A DNA stretch of 24,956 bases from Myxococcota bacterium (GTDB lineage Bacteria; Myxococcota_A; UBA9160; PR03), in NCBI GenBank assembly GCA_030066475.1, contig JASJBO010000078.1, forward strand, positions 1 through 24,956, given 5' to 3'. A program made the translations under genes and the position numbers. Below are positions 6,739 through 14,746 of this stretch, piece by piece; positions within the stretch are counted from its first letter, which is position 1; every line of letters begins with the position of its first letter. The notes beneath the pieces are model-generated. The model was given only the letters and a program-made list of their open reading frames with translations, searched no databases and was not told the origin of the DNA.

Positions 6739-8718
6739 ATGCAGTCCATTTCCGATCACGCCGCTCGTGCGGCGCTTTCCCTGTTGGCGGTCGTGGCGCT
6801 GCTGGCGACGGCCCAGACCTCTGCTGGGCAGGCCGTGACCGACCGGGGCGTCACCGACTACGGCGTGCCGCCCACGTATGCGCAGACGGCATGGCCGACC
6901 GACCACCACGATCCACGCAACTCGGACTTCTCGCAGTTCGTCGCCCCGACGAAACACCGGGTCGCCTGGGAGGCGATCACGCGCCAGGGCCTCCTTCCGG
7001 GCGCCGCCACCGTGTTCGCCGCCACGCAGGGGGTCAACGACACGCTCTACATCACGACCTCGCGCGGTCGCGGTTTCCGACATCTGGATGGCTTCAACCC
7101 GATCGACGGCTCGGCCGACTTCACGGTGCCGCGCTGGTGGGGCGGTGACGACACGCCCGACCCGCAGTCGATTGCAGGCACTCCCACCCACGATGCCGAC
7201 GGCAACTTCTACATGATCGACAAGGATCAGTTCTGGTCGTGGGACAAGGACGGCAACCTCCGCTGGGTGGTTCCGATCTCGGAATACGGGCTCGAAGATG
7301 AGGACATCTTCTTGAACCCGATCATCACGAAAGAGGGGTTCGTCGGCGGCATCACACTCGACGGAAACGTGGTGTTCGTCAAGCCGGAGGACGGCGCGCT
7401 GGCGGTGCCCGTCATCAACCTGCCAGGCGGCGCCGGCCCGCCCTGTCCGCCGGGCGTGGGAAACCTGTTCTGGATCGGGGGCGAGGTCTCGATCGAAACC
7501 AGGCAGATCGTCTTCTGCGTGTTCGTCGGTCTCGACGTCGAGATCGCCAACACCGCCGCGCTGCACCCGGAGACCAACCGCCTCTTCATCGGCGGCGCCG
7601 GCCGGACTCCGGACGTGGGCGCCATGTACGGGATCGACCTCGTCCATGACGGCGGCGACAGCTACCACTGGGAGATCGCCTGGGAATCCCCGATGGGGTC
7701 TGCGACCGGAGCGAGTCCCACCATCTCACCAGACGGCAGCCAGGTCTACGTCACGGACGGAAGCAACGTCCTGTTCGCGTTCGACACCGAGACGGGCGCA
7801 GAGGTATGGCGGACGGCCGAAGGCGGCGAGTCCGCCGCGTCTCCCTCGGTCGCTGCGGACGGGACGCTGTACGCCTCGGGCGGCGGGGTGCTGTTGTCGA
7901 TCGATCCTGCCGACGGCTCGCAGCTCTTTGCTGAGAGCTACGACCACGTTGCCGACATGTTCCTCGACCCGCAGCCTCCGATTCCATTCGTGATTCCGAA
8001 CGGCAACCCTGTTGCACGGATCGCCTCGATCATCGCTCCGTCTCCAGGGAAGGTCCATGTGCCGCTGTCGCTCGGCTATCTGGTCACGGCGACCGAGGCC
8101 TTCTTCCGGCCGATTCCGAACCCGCACGCCGACGCCATCATCGCGGTCGATCCTCGAACGGGTCTGCTGATTCCCGACTCGGTCACCCTCGTGCCCGACG
8201 GCGTGGAGGGCGCGCTCACGCCTCTCGCCGACGGGCGCATGGGCGTCGACCAGGCGGCGATCTTCTCGTCCGTCTCGGCTTACCTGCTGAACTGGATCTT
8301 CCTCGTGTTGGGACCCCAGTACCTGATCCCGCCGCCGTCGGCCGGCTACATCGGGCTCGAGCCCGAGTCCTTCCGCGAGTTCGCCCTCGAGCAGATCGAC
8401 GCGGTCCTCGGCTACATCGGCACCGCCGAGTCCGAGCTCCCGGGCGGCGACCTCCAGGAGACGTTCGACGAGCTGCGACGCGGTCGGCTGCAGCTGCTCG
8501 CCACCGACGGGACCATCGAGGAGGCGAGACAGAAACGGGAGATCCGGAGGCGGGCAGAGCGGAGAGCGCGCGCCGAGGTCGCCGACGCGCAAGCTGCGCT
8601 GGACCAGGCGGCCGACCTCCTGCTGGGCGACCCGTCCGTCGCCGACCAGAACGCTGCACTCACGCTCGGGCTCGAAGCACGAGAACAGCTGAACCGAGCC
8701 CGCAACCGCTTGGACTGA
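6739..8718 (+). CDS. exported PQQ-type beta-propeller repeat protein
   Basis: A 659-aa exported protein. The start at 6739 follows CAGGAGGAACC (AGGAGG, ideal spacing) and gives a Sec signal peptide (LSLLAVVALLATAQTSAGQA); an upstream in-frame ATG lacks both. Residues ~60-400 are blades of the quinoprotein/BamB-like type: DADGNFYMIDKDQFWSWDKD, LDGNVVFVKPEDG, SPDGSQVYVTDGSNVLFAFD followed by TETGAEVWRT, and VAADGTLYASGGGVLLSIDP. Repeated W/F and DG turns are typical, but no quinone-binding set can be confirmed. Residues ~585-659 are a charged helical tail (EEARQKREIRRRAERRARAE) that could be a coiled coil or anchor. It is the first gene of a four-gene exported-protein operon, with a 40-nt gap to the next. 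Probably a periplasmic or surface scaffold or dehydrogenase-like protein; substrate unknown. Confidence 0.8.
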   Translation: MQSISDHAARAALSLLAVVALLATAQTSAGQAVTDRGVTDYGVPPTYAQTAWPTDHHDPRNSDFSQFVAPTKHRVAWEAITRQGLLPGAATVFAATQGVNDTLYITTSRGRGFRHLDGFNPIDGSADFTVPRWWGGDDTPDPQSIAGTPTHDADGNFYMIDKDQFWSWDKDGNLRWVVPISEYGLEDEDIFLNPIITKEGFVGGITLDGNVVFVKPEDGALAVPVINLPGGAGPPCPPGVGNLFWIGGEVSIETRQIVFCVFVGLDVEIANTAALHPETNRLFIGGAGRTPDVGAMYGIDLVHDGGDSYHWEIAWESPMGSATGASPTISPDGSQVYVTDGSNVLFAFDTETGAEVWRTAEGGESAASPSVAADGTLYASGGGVLLSIDPADGSQLFAESYDHVADMFLDPQPPIPFVIPNGNPVARIASIIAPSPGKVHVPLSLGYLVTATEAFFRPIPNPHADAIIAVDPRTGLLIPDSVTLVPDGVEGALTPLADGRMGVDQAAIFSSVSAYLLNWIFLVLGPQYLIPPPSAGYIGLEPESFREFALEQIDAVLGYIGTAESELPGGDLQETFDELRRGRLQLLATDGTIEEARQKREIRRRAERRARAEVADAQAALDQAADLLLGDPSVADQNAALTLGLEAREQLNRARNRLD

Positions 8719-8724
8719 CGCGCG

Positions 8725-8739
8725 CTTCAGGCGCTGAAG
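8725..8739 (+). other. short intercistronic hairpin
   Basis: CTTCAG-GCG-CTGAAG forms a perfect 6-bp stem with a 3-nt loop in the 40-nt gap between the first two genes of the exported-protein operon. There is no U-run, so it is more likely an mRNA stability or processing element than a terminator. Confidence 0.35.
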
Positions 8740-8758
8740 TAACGACAAGGAGAACATC

Positions 8759-10192
8759 ATGATCGCTCACTGGATCTTCGCATCCGCGCACAGTCGCCGC
8801 GCACCCCAGCTCGCAGTGGGGCTCGCCGTGGCTCTCCTGGTGCCCGCGTTCGCGGGCGCCCTGCCGGGGGACGAGACGCCCACCTACGACGTGCCGACGG
8901 AGAGCTGCTTCTGGGCGCCCGCCGTGGCGTCGGGGAAGGACGGCCTCTGGAACTACGTGTACCCGGACTCGAACGCCGTCTACCAGTGCAGCTCCTTCGA
9001 CCTGCCGGAGGGCGCCGAGCTGATCTTCGAGGCGGATTTCCCGCGGTCGCGGCACATGTCCTGGACGCTCTACGGCGGCCTCGGCGGCGACCAGCTCATC
9101 GACACGCAGATCGAGCCGGACGCGGGCTCGCGGAACCCGTTCCTCCCCAGGGCCTTCCGGTACGGGAAGCGACGTTCGTACACGATGCGCGCGGTCAAGG
9201 CGGATCCGCCCGAGGATCCGGCCGATCGCGAGCCGAACACCCTTTACTCCGGCCCGCCCACGCCCAGCCCGTTCGGGAACTTCCTGTGCGTGCGGATCTA
9301 CGTGCCCGACCGGGGGACCGAGCCCTTCGGTGACGTGGAGCTGCCCGACGTGACTTTGGTCCAGGCAGACGGGACCGTCCTGAAGGACGAGGCCCTCTGC
9401 GAGGCGACGGACGCACTGAACAAGGGCTTCGCTGCGCCCCCCCAGGCCGCCGGCTTCGACCGGGACACCTACCTCTTCTTGCGCCAGGCCGGACTGTCCG
9501 TGGGTCCCGACCCTATGCCGACGCCGCCGACCCATCCCGCCTCCGATCCGCCGGAGTTCAAGGCGTTCTTCAACCGCGACCACCAGCAGTGCAGCTTCTT
9601 CACACCCCAGCTGGGCTGTGGCAGCCCTCCGGTCAATCCGGACGGTGCGGGGCTCGGGAACCCGTCGAACCGCTACATCGAGACCTACGTCGACCGGGGC
9701 CTCGGCGAGGTGCTGGTGCTGCGCGCCAAGAAGCCCCGCACGCCGCGCACGTGGTGGGGGAACCTGTTCGTGCGCGATCGCGATTTCGACCTGCGGTACT
9801 ACTCGATTTGTCCGCAGGAGTCGCTCTTCACCTGGCGCGTGGGCGACTGCATCTTCGACGAGGAACTCCCGACGGACGAGGACGGGTTCTACACCGTCGT
9901 CCTGAGCAAGCCGAGCTTCCGCCCCCACAACGCGCGGCGGGAGTGCGGCGTCAAGTGGGCGCCCACACCTGACGCGGGCGATGGCGCCGGGGATGTCTTC
10001 CTCTCGAACGTCTGGATCCGTTTCATGCTGCCCTCGCCGAACTTCGAAGAGGCCGCACAGAACGTGCTGGTGGCGGGCACCGAGGAGGCCGTGATGGGCG
10101 ACTACTACCCGCGCGGCGAGTACATGTCGAAGGCCGACTTCGAGGCGCGCGGGTGCGACCGGCGGCACGGGCCGTTCGGCTGGGACGACTGA
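8759..10192 (+). CDS. Cys-rich exported protein of unknown function (DUF1214-like region)
   Basis: A 477-aa protein with a signal peptide (LAVGLAVALLVPAFAGALPG) and the RBS AAGGAG 7 nt before the ATG. It has ten Cys in the mature part, which suggests disulfides and an extracytoplasmic location. The segment LIFEADFPRSRHMSWTLYGG is like the 'FPxARYMSFxxYD' strand of a family of exported proteins related to the DUF1214 fold. It is followed, as in that family, by an IEPDAGSRNPF stretch and later LCVRIYVPDRGTEPFGDVEL. The C-terminus (YYPRGEYMSKADFEARGCDR) is distinctive. I do not know a biochemical role. It lies 40 nt after the propeller gene and 15 nt before the next gene, so it is co-transcribed. 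Confidence 0.75.
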   Translation: MIAHWIFASAHSRRAPQLAVGLAVALLVPAFAGALPGDETPTYDVPTESCFWAPAVASGKDGLWNYVYPDSNAVYQCSSFDLPEGAELIFEADFPRSRHMSWTLYGGLGGDQLIDTQIEPDAGSRNPFLPRAFRYGKRRSYTMRAVKADPPEDPADREPNTLYSGPPTPSPFGNFLCVRIYVPDRGTEPFGDVELPDVTLVQADGTVLKDEALCEATDALNKGFAAPPQAAGFDRDTYLFLRQAGLSVGPDPMPTPPTHPASDPPEFKAFFNRDHQQCSFFTPQLGCGSPPVNPDGAGLGNPSNRYIETYVDRGLGEVLVLRAKKPRTPRTWWGNLFVRDRDFDLRYYSICPQESLFTWRVGDCIFDEELPTDEDGFYTVVLSKPSFRPHNARRECGVKWAPTPDAGDGAGDVFLSNVWIRFMLPSPNFEEAAQNVLVAGTEEAVMGDYYPRGEYMSKADFEARGCDRRHGPFGWDD

Positions 10193-10207
10193 TCGGGAGG
10201 GGTCGCC

Positions 10208-10957
10208 GTGTTCGAGATGTCGCGCACCCTCGCCGCCGTCGCTCTGGTCGCGATGGCCGGGGCGGCGGCGGCGGCCGAGCCGCAGGGCTCGGCACCTGGC
10301 GGAGCGGTGTCATTGGAGCCCGCGCCTGAGGCCGCCGTTCTCGCCGTCTTCGGCCGCTACAAGGACGCCGCCCTGCGCGACGAGGGGGAGGCGGTGGCGG
10401 CGCTCGTGACCCCGGAGAGCGTGGCGCACTACGGGCGGCTGGCGCGGGCGGCCCGCGGCGAGGGCGCGCCGACCCTCGCCGACGCCCCGCGCCACGTCGA
10501 CCGGATGCAGGTCGAGATGCTCCGCAAGCTGGTCGGCCCGGAGAAGCTCGCCGCGATGACGTCACGGGGCGCCGTCGTCTACGCCTTCGAAGGCCGGATG
10601 CTGGGCGAGGAGTTCGAGACATCGTCCACCCTCGATCGCGTCTTGATCGAGGGCGACTCCGCGACCGCTCGTCACGTCGCGCGCGGCCGGCCGGTCGGCG
10701 CGCCCTACCGAGAGGCGACGCTCCGGTTCGTCCGGGTCGAGGGGGAGTGGCGCGTGGACCTCCTCCACACCCTCGACCTGATGGAGGCGCAGCTCCACGA
10801 TCTCGTCGCCAGCAGCGGGGAGCCGGTCGAGGAGGTCGCAGAGCGGATCGTCGGGATGTTCACCGGTGAGGCGTACGTGGAGCGGCTGGAGGAGCTGCGA
10901 CGGCAAGGCGTGCGCCCGGTCCAGCCCGAGGCGAAGCCGACGGCCGGCGACCCGTGA
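10208..10957 (+). CDS. periplasmic NTF2/SnoaL-like hypothetical protein
   Basis: A 249-aa protein from a GTG start with GGGAGGGG about 5 nt upstream (an internal ATG at codon 4 is possible). A signal peptide is clear (LAAVALVAMAGAAAAAEP). Residues ~38-190 look like an NTF2-like alpha+beta cone: helix AVFGRYKDAALRDEGEAVAA, LVTPESVAHY, then strands ending in ATLRFVRVEGEWRVDLLHTL. This strand pattern with a terminal 'v-GeWrv' is common in DUF4440/SnoaL-type domains, though the match is structural impression only. The C-terminal 60 residues are helical and charged. It is the third gene of the operon, and its stop overlaps the next start (GTGA). Confidence 0.65.
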   Translation: MFEMSRTLAAVALVAMAGAAAAAEPQGSAPGGAVSLEPAPEAAVLAVFGRYKDAALRDEGEAVAALVTPESVAHYGRLARAARGEGAPTLADAPRHVDRMQVEMLRKLVGPEKLAAMTSRGAVVYAFEGRMLGEEFETSSTLDRVLIEGDSATARHVARGRPVGAPYREATLRFVRVEGEWRVDLLHTLDLMEAQLHDLVASSGEPVEEVAERIVGMFTGEAYVERLEELRRQGVRPVQPEAKPTAGDP

Positions 10958-11754
10958 GCCGCCGGGCACGCTGGCTCGGGATCGTCGCGGCGGCGGCCGC
11001 GCTGCTGCTGGGCGCCGCCGCGCTCCGGTGGGCCACGAGCCCCGCAGCGCCTTCGAAGCCCCGAGCGGTGCGCGCCCCCGCCAAGCCGCTGACGCACGAG
11101 AACGCAACGCTCGCCCCTCCAGCCGCGGCGCGCGAGCCGGCCCTCGCGCTGCTCTCCACCTCGGTCTCCGACGTGGCGCTGCGGTCGACGGCGACAGTAC
11201 TGGACCTCGAGACGAGCGCATCCGAGATCGTCCGCACCGGCGATGCGCTCACCTCGCACCCCGACGTCTCCGTGTCGGCCATCGGCCCGCGCTGGGCCGA
11301 GCTCACCGACGGGCAGCGGTTCTGGTTGCTCGCGCTCGCGGAGGAGCCCGTCGAGCGCAGCGGAGGGATCGCGGAGTTCCTGAGGATCCTGGGTGATCCG
11401 GAGCTGGCCCCCGGCGACCGTGTGGAGCAGCTGCGCGCCGCGGACGCGGGCCAGAGGAACGTCCCGAACCTGCTGAGCGAGGCCGCCTTCGCTCCCTGGG
11501 AGGAGGATGGGCGCGTGGTGGCGCTCGTGCTCACTCACGTGGAACCGGACGGCTTCTACGCGCGGCTCGGGCTCGCCGCAGGCGACGTCCTCCGAGAGAT
11601 CAACGGGGTCGGCTTCGACCGGCCCGAGGCCTACGAGGAGGTCGTGACGATCCTGGAGCGGGATTCCTCGCTCCACCTCCTCGTGGAATCCGGCGGAGAG
11701 GTGCGCCGTCTACTCGTCGACCTGGCTCCTGGGCCACGGTCCGACCTTCTCTAG
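10954..11754 (+). CDS. GspC-like inner-membrane protein with C-terminal PDZ domain
   Basis: A 266-aa protein translated from a GTG that overlaps the previous stop by 4 nt. One TM helix near the N-terminus (LGIVAAAAALLLGAAAL) is followed by a Pro/Ala-rich linker, a middle region (residues ~65-160), and a PDZ domain at residues ~185-262. Motifs are VVALVLTHVEPDGFYARLGL, AAGDVLREINGVGFDRPEAY and LHLLVESGGEVRRLLVDL. This is the layout of type II secretion protein C, whose periplasmic PDZ follows the 'L-xGDVixxiNG' pattern seen here. No other gsp gene is in the window, so it may be a specialised PDZ adaptor for its operon partners rather than T2SS. Confidence 0.7.
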   Translation: MSRRARWLGIVAAAAALLLGAAALRWATSPAAPSKPRAVRAPAKPLTHENATLAPPAAAREPALALLSTSVSDVALRSTATVLDLETSASEIVRTGDALTSHPDVSVSAIGPRWAELTDGQRFWLLALAEEPVERSGGIAEFLRILGDPELAPGDRVEQLRAADAGQRNVPNLLSEAAFAPWEEDGRVVALVLTHVEPDGFYARLGLAAGDVLREINGVGFDRPEAYEEVVTILERDSSLHLLVESGGEVRRLLVDLAPGPRSDLL

Positions 11755-11766
11755 GAGGAAGACAAG

Positions 11767-11859
11767 GCGAACGCGCAACGACTCGTAGCAGCGGCGCTGG
11801 TCACCCTCACCGCAGGCCTGCTGGTTTTCACCCGTCGATTCGTGGAGCATCTGGACCGC
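11767..11859 (+). pseudogene. start-less N-terminal fragment of a fifth operon gene
   Basis: Right after the stop of the PDZ gene, AGGAGG (11753-11758) is followed 8 nt later, where a start codon should be, by GCG at 11767. The downstream frame reads NAQRLVAAALVTLTAGLLVF then TRRFVEHLD, a convincing signal-anchor. A GTG-to-GCG change would explain the missing start. From about 11860 the sequence is the antisense of the araC-type gene, so only ~30 codons remain. This is a speculative but coherent reading. Confidence 0.35.
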
Positions 11860-12867
11860 TCAGTCCTGCCAGCGGCGCAGCGCCCGAGCGAGGGTCGTGG
11901 TGCTCGAGAACCCGAGGCGGGAGGCGACCGCCTCGCGAGCCACTCCTTCCTGGATCAGCGTGAGGGCCAAGTCGCGGCGAACGGCGTCGAAGAGGCCGGC
12001 GAAGGTCTGGGACTCCTCGGAGAGGCGACGCTGGAGGCTCCGGACGCTCGTGTGCAGCTCCCGCGCGACGCCGTCGATGTGCGCGCCGCGGAAGTCTCCC
12101 GCGCGCAGGTGGTGGCGCAGGGTGGACTCGACGGCGAACGAGACGCTCGTCCCCTCGAGATGGGTGAGGTCCTCCTCGGCGAGTGCCTGGAGCCGCGAGG
12201 CCAGGTGGGACGAGCGGTCCGCGGCGGGGGTCGACAGGAGCGAGGTCTCGAGACACAGGCTGTTCTCGCGGGCGGAGAACACGACCGGGCAGTCGAAGAA
12301 CCGGCGGTACCCGCTCGGATCTCCGTGGCACGGATGGGCGAAGCGGACTCTCGTGAACGCGATGGGGGAGGCTGCGATGTGGCGGGCGATCTGGGCGATC
12401 GAGCCGACGATGAACTCGGTCTGGTGGTGGGAGACGGGGAGCCGGCCGTCGATTGGCGTGACGACGACCCTGGCCTCCTCGCGGTCACGCTCCAGGGTCA
12501 CGACGGACTTCTCGGCCGCCACCAGGACCTGGTATCGGGCCAGCGCCTCCAAGGCGCCTTGGAGGTCGAGGCTGCTCACCATCAGGTGCGCGAGGACGTT
12601 GTTGAGTCCGAGGCGGAAGTGCTCGGCCACGTGGAGCCCGAGCATCGGGTTCCCCGAGCGGCGCGCCGCCTCCCGCCACAGGAGCGTGGCCGAGTCGCGG
12701 GGAATGCGGACGTCCGGGTCGGTCGCCGCGTCGAGGTCGATCTCCAACTCGCGACAGATTTCGCCGACGGGGACGCCCACCGACTCCAGGCCCCGGACGA
12801 CGTACTGGAACCAACCGCCCGAGATGGTCGGCTGGGGAAGCGGCTCCTCACAGGCCTTAGACGTCAC
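11860..12867 (-). CDS. AraC/XylS-family regulator with arabinose-binding-like N-terminal domain (OruR type)
   Basis: A 335-aa transcription regulator. Residues ~10-200 are the ligand-binding domain of the AraC_N/'Arabinose_bd' type: WFQYVVRGLESVGVPVGEIC, LWREAARRSGNPMLGLHVAE, then NVLAHLMVSSLDLQGALEAL. Residues ~262-335 are the two HTH motifs (HIDGVARELHTSVRSLQRRL and EGVAREAVASRLGFSSTTTL, ARALRRW). The start is a GTG overlapping the 3' end of the diiron oxygenase gene by 11 nt, with GAGGG upstream. Relatives usually carry 10-15 more residues after the RRW segment, so the C-terminus is slightly short and ends at the deletion junction near 11860. It is third in the tetR-oxygenase-araC operon, and may activate the exported-protein operon or its own. 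Confidence 0.85.
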   Translation of the reverse strand: MTSKACEEPLPQPTISGGWFQYVVRGLESVGVPVGEICRELEIDLDAATDPDVRIPRDSATLLWREAARRSGNPMLGLHVAEHFRLGLNNVLAHLMVSSLDLQGALEALARYQVLVAAEKSVVTLERDREEARVVVTPIDGRLPVSHHQTEFIVGSIAQIARHIAASPIAFTRVRFAHPCHGDPSGYRRFFDCPVVFSARENSLCLETSLLSTPAADRSSHLASRLQALAEEDLTHLEGTSVSFAVESTLRHHLRAGDFRGAHIDGVARELHTSVRSLQRRLSEESQTFAGLFDAVRRDLALTLIQEGVAREAVASRLGFSSTTTLARALRRWQD

Positions 12868-13822
12868 GAGAACCCTCGGGCTGGACGGGCCAGACACCCA
12901 TGCGTCGCCAGAGCGGGACGAGCCGCTCCGGCACGAGCGCGTGCTCCGCGAAGAAGACACGCGGTTTCGCGACGGCCTCGGCGGTCCGCCGCCGGGCGAT
13001 CGCGGAGCCCCGGTACTCTGCCACGACGTCTCCGGGGATCCGATACGCCCGGACGATCTCCGCCGGGGGCTCGAGCATGAAGCGGGCCAGCGTCCCTAGG
13101 ACGAACGGGCCGAGGAACTCGAGCACGCGCCGACGGGCCGCCGAAAGACGGGGGAGCCGGTCGTTCAGCACCGTTCGCGCGAACGAGAGGTGACGCGCCT
13201 CTTCGATGACGTGGATCCGCGAGATCCGCTCGAGGAGCGGGTGAAGCTCCTGCCCCGAGGCGAGCAGCCGGCGCTGGACGTGGTCGATCGGCTCCTCCCC
13301 ACCCATCACGAACACGAAGAAGAGCTCCGGGAAGCTGCGGCCGCAGTGCGCCACCGCGCGCGCGGCGAGCCGGGCCCAACGAGGCAGGCCCGCTACGTGA
13401 AGGCCCGCCCGGTCGATGAACTCGGCGAACATCAGCGTGTGCTGCGCCTCTTCGATGACCTCGTGGTAGCAGTAGCGGAACTCGGGGGCGGACCGCGGGA
13501 CGGTGAGCGCGAAGTCGAGGAGGCCGCGCTGGAGGGTGTTCTCGAACTGGATCCCGATCCGGAGGAAGTGGACGGCGAGGTGGAGCCCGATGCGTGCCTG
13601 GAGCTCCGGGTGAAGGCCGCGGTACCACCTAGTGGCACCGAGCAGGTCCGACTCCGGCAGCACGAAGCGCGGGTCGTGCGGGTCGACGGCGTTGACCGGG
13701 TCGTCCCAAGCCACGTCGCGGTAGGCTTCGAAGCGTCTGTTGACCGACGCCTCCGAGAGCCGCCGGATCCTCCGGTGGCTTTGCGTGCGGGGGGTCTCCA
13801 CGTGGACAGCCCCCCCGCTCAT
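12857..13822 (-). CDS. AurF-like diiron N-oxygenase/oxygenase
   Basis: A 321-aa non-haem diiron oxygenase. The ATG at 13822 is preferred because it overlaps the preceding TetR stop as ATGA. Candidate ligands match the seven of p-aminobenzoate N-oxygenase AurF, with the same spacing over the last four (E-27-H-4-E-3-H). They are E94 (FENTLQRG), E125/H128 (EVIEEAQH), E177 (MGGEEP), and H204, E208 and H211 (HVIEEARH). AurF oxidises an arylamine to a nitroarene; homologues act on varied amines or C-H bonds, so the substrate stays open. No signal peptide, so it is cytosolic. It is flanked on both sides within one operon by transcription factors, with overlapping codons, and presumably needs an electron donor encoded elsewhere. 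Confidence 0.82.
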   Translation of the reverse strand: MSGGAVHVETPRTQSHRRIRRLSEASVNRRFEAYRDVAWDDPVNAVDPHDPRFVLPESDLLGATRWYRGLHPELQARIGLHLAVHFLRIGIQFENTLQRGLLDFALTVPRSAPEFRYCYHEVIEEAQHTLMFAEFIDRAGLHVAGLPRWARLAARAVAHCGRSFPELFFVFVMGGEEPIDHVQRRLLASGQELHPLLERISRIHVIEEARHLSFARTVLNDRLPRLSAARRRVLEFLGPFVLGTLARFMLEPPAEIVRAYRIPGDVVAEYRGSAIARRRTAEAVAKPRVFFAEHALVPERLVPLWRRMGVWPVQPEGSRDV

Positions 13823-14436
13823 CGAGGCGTCCCCGAGTCCCGGATCCCGGCCGGCATGCGAGCGGCGACGGAGAGCCACACGAGTCTCCTCATCTCGCCG
13901 AAGAGCGAGTCTACATCAAGGGGCTCGGTCGCGATGCCCTGGCGAACGACGGCGGCGACCAGGAGGCCGAGCAGCGTGTGTGCGATCAGTTCGGCGTCGG
14001 CGATCGGCATGCCCGCGACATCTTCGATGCCGTCGGCGATTGCTCCGAGCATCTCTCCCAACACCCGCTCCAGCGCGACACGGATCTCCTGAGAGCCCTG
14101 GTCGAGCTGGATGAAGACCAGGAACCGCAGCAGCTCCGGCTTCTCCTGCAGCAGGTACGCCCAGGCCGCGAGGACCCGATCGAGCCGGCGGAACGGATCG
14201 GGCTCGAGGTACGCGGCCTTCTGGATCTCCTCGAGCCAGAGTGTCCCCACCCGCTCGACGAGCGCGGCCAGCAGGCGCCGGCGGTCGCCGAAGTGGTGGT
14301 AGAGCGAGGTCCGTGCCAGCCCGGCCCGGGAGCAGATCTCGCCGACGGTCGCGGCTGCGACGCCTCGCTCGGCGACCACCTCGGTCGCCGCATCCAGGAG
14401 ACGGTTTCGGGAGCGCTCGGCCGAGAGGGATGCCAT
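13819..14436 (-). CDS. TetR/AcrR-family regulator
   Basis: A 205-aa repressor. The start at 14436 is chosen over an ATG at 14448, because GGAG lies 6 nt before the former and the latter has no SD. Residues ~8-50 form the TetR DNA-binding domain (RSRNRLLDAATEVVAERGVA, AATVGEICSRAGLARTSLYH, HFGDRRRLL). The rest is the helical ligand-binding and dimerisation domain, with YLLQEKPELLRFLVFIQLDQ. It is the first gene of the operon with the AurF-like oxygenase and the AraC regulator, linked by an ATGA overlap. It probably represses its own promoter through the palindrome just upstream. Confidence 0.88.
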   Translation of the reverse strand: MASLSAERSRNRLLDAATEVVAERGVAAATVGEICSRAGLARTSLYHHFGDRRRLLAALVERVGTLWLEEIQKAAYLEPDPFRRLDRVLAAWAYLLQEKPELLRFLVFIQLDQGSQEIRVALERVLGEMLGAIADGIEDVAGMPIADAELIAHTLLGLLVAAVVRQGIATEPLDVDSLFGEMRRLVWLSVAARMPAGIRDSGTPR

Positions 14437-14458
14437 CTGATTCTCCATTTCGTACTAG

Positions 14459-14496
14459 AATGTACATTGTAAGCGGATTAATAGGGATATAAACAA
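14459..14496 (-). promoter_or_regulatory. tetR-aurF-like-araC promoter with palindromic operator
   Basis: The ~100 bp before the TetR gene are strikingly AT-rich for this window. On the minus strand TACAAT (14471-14466) is a good -10 element, and TTGTTT (14496-14491), 19 nt away, is a possible -35. A perfect 10-bp palindrome AATGTACATT (14459-14468) overlaps the -10 and the predicted transcription start, with partly symmetric flanks (TTAC on one side, TACTAG on the other). This is ideal for TetR autorepression. Sequence elements are seen; function is inferred. Confidence 0.5.
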
Positions 14497-14551
14497 CCTG
14501 AATACGTTTTCATCAGATATTCTGTTCAAAGCTGTACTCAGTGCGAGGATC

Positions 14552-14581
14552 CTGAGACCTCGAAGGCCCTTCAGGCCTCAG
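14552..14581 (-). terminator. strong hairpin between the transporter gene and the tetR operon
   Basis: CTGAGACCTCGAAGG pairs with CCTTCAGGCCTCAG, with one mismatch and one bulge. It lies between the minus-strand transporter transcript (ending at 15074) and the tetR promoter, so it could isolate them. There is no U-tract on either strand, so it would be a weak or factor-assisted terminator at best. Confidence 0.35.
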
Positions 14582-14746
14582 CTACCCCAGGGTCTCCCCG
14601 GAGGGGACGTCCCGCTGGCCGGACGCCGGTCGGCCCAACGGGACGCGCGAACAGAGGAGATGGCGGATCGAGGTTGGTCGCCATTCGTGAGCGGGCTACC
14701 CGACGTGGCTCGGGGTCCGGACGAGCAGAGCGGCTTCTCCAGCCGC

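Noticed and set aside
11842..13099. Long plus-strand frames (about 400 codons) opposite the AraC and AurF-like genes
   Set aside because: Low-complexity translation lacking any motif, while the opposite strand carries all expected family residues.
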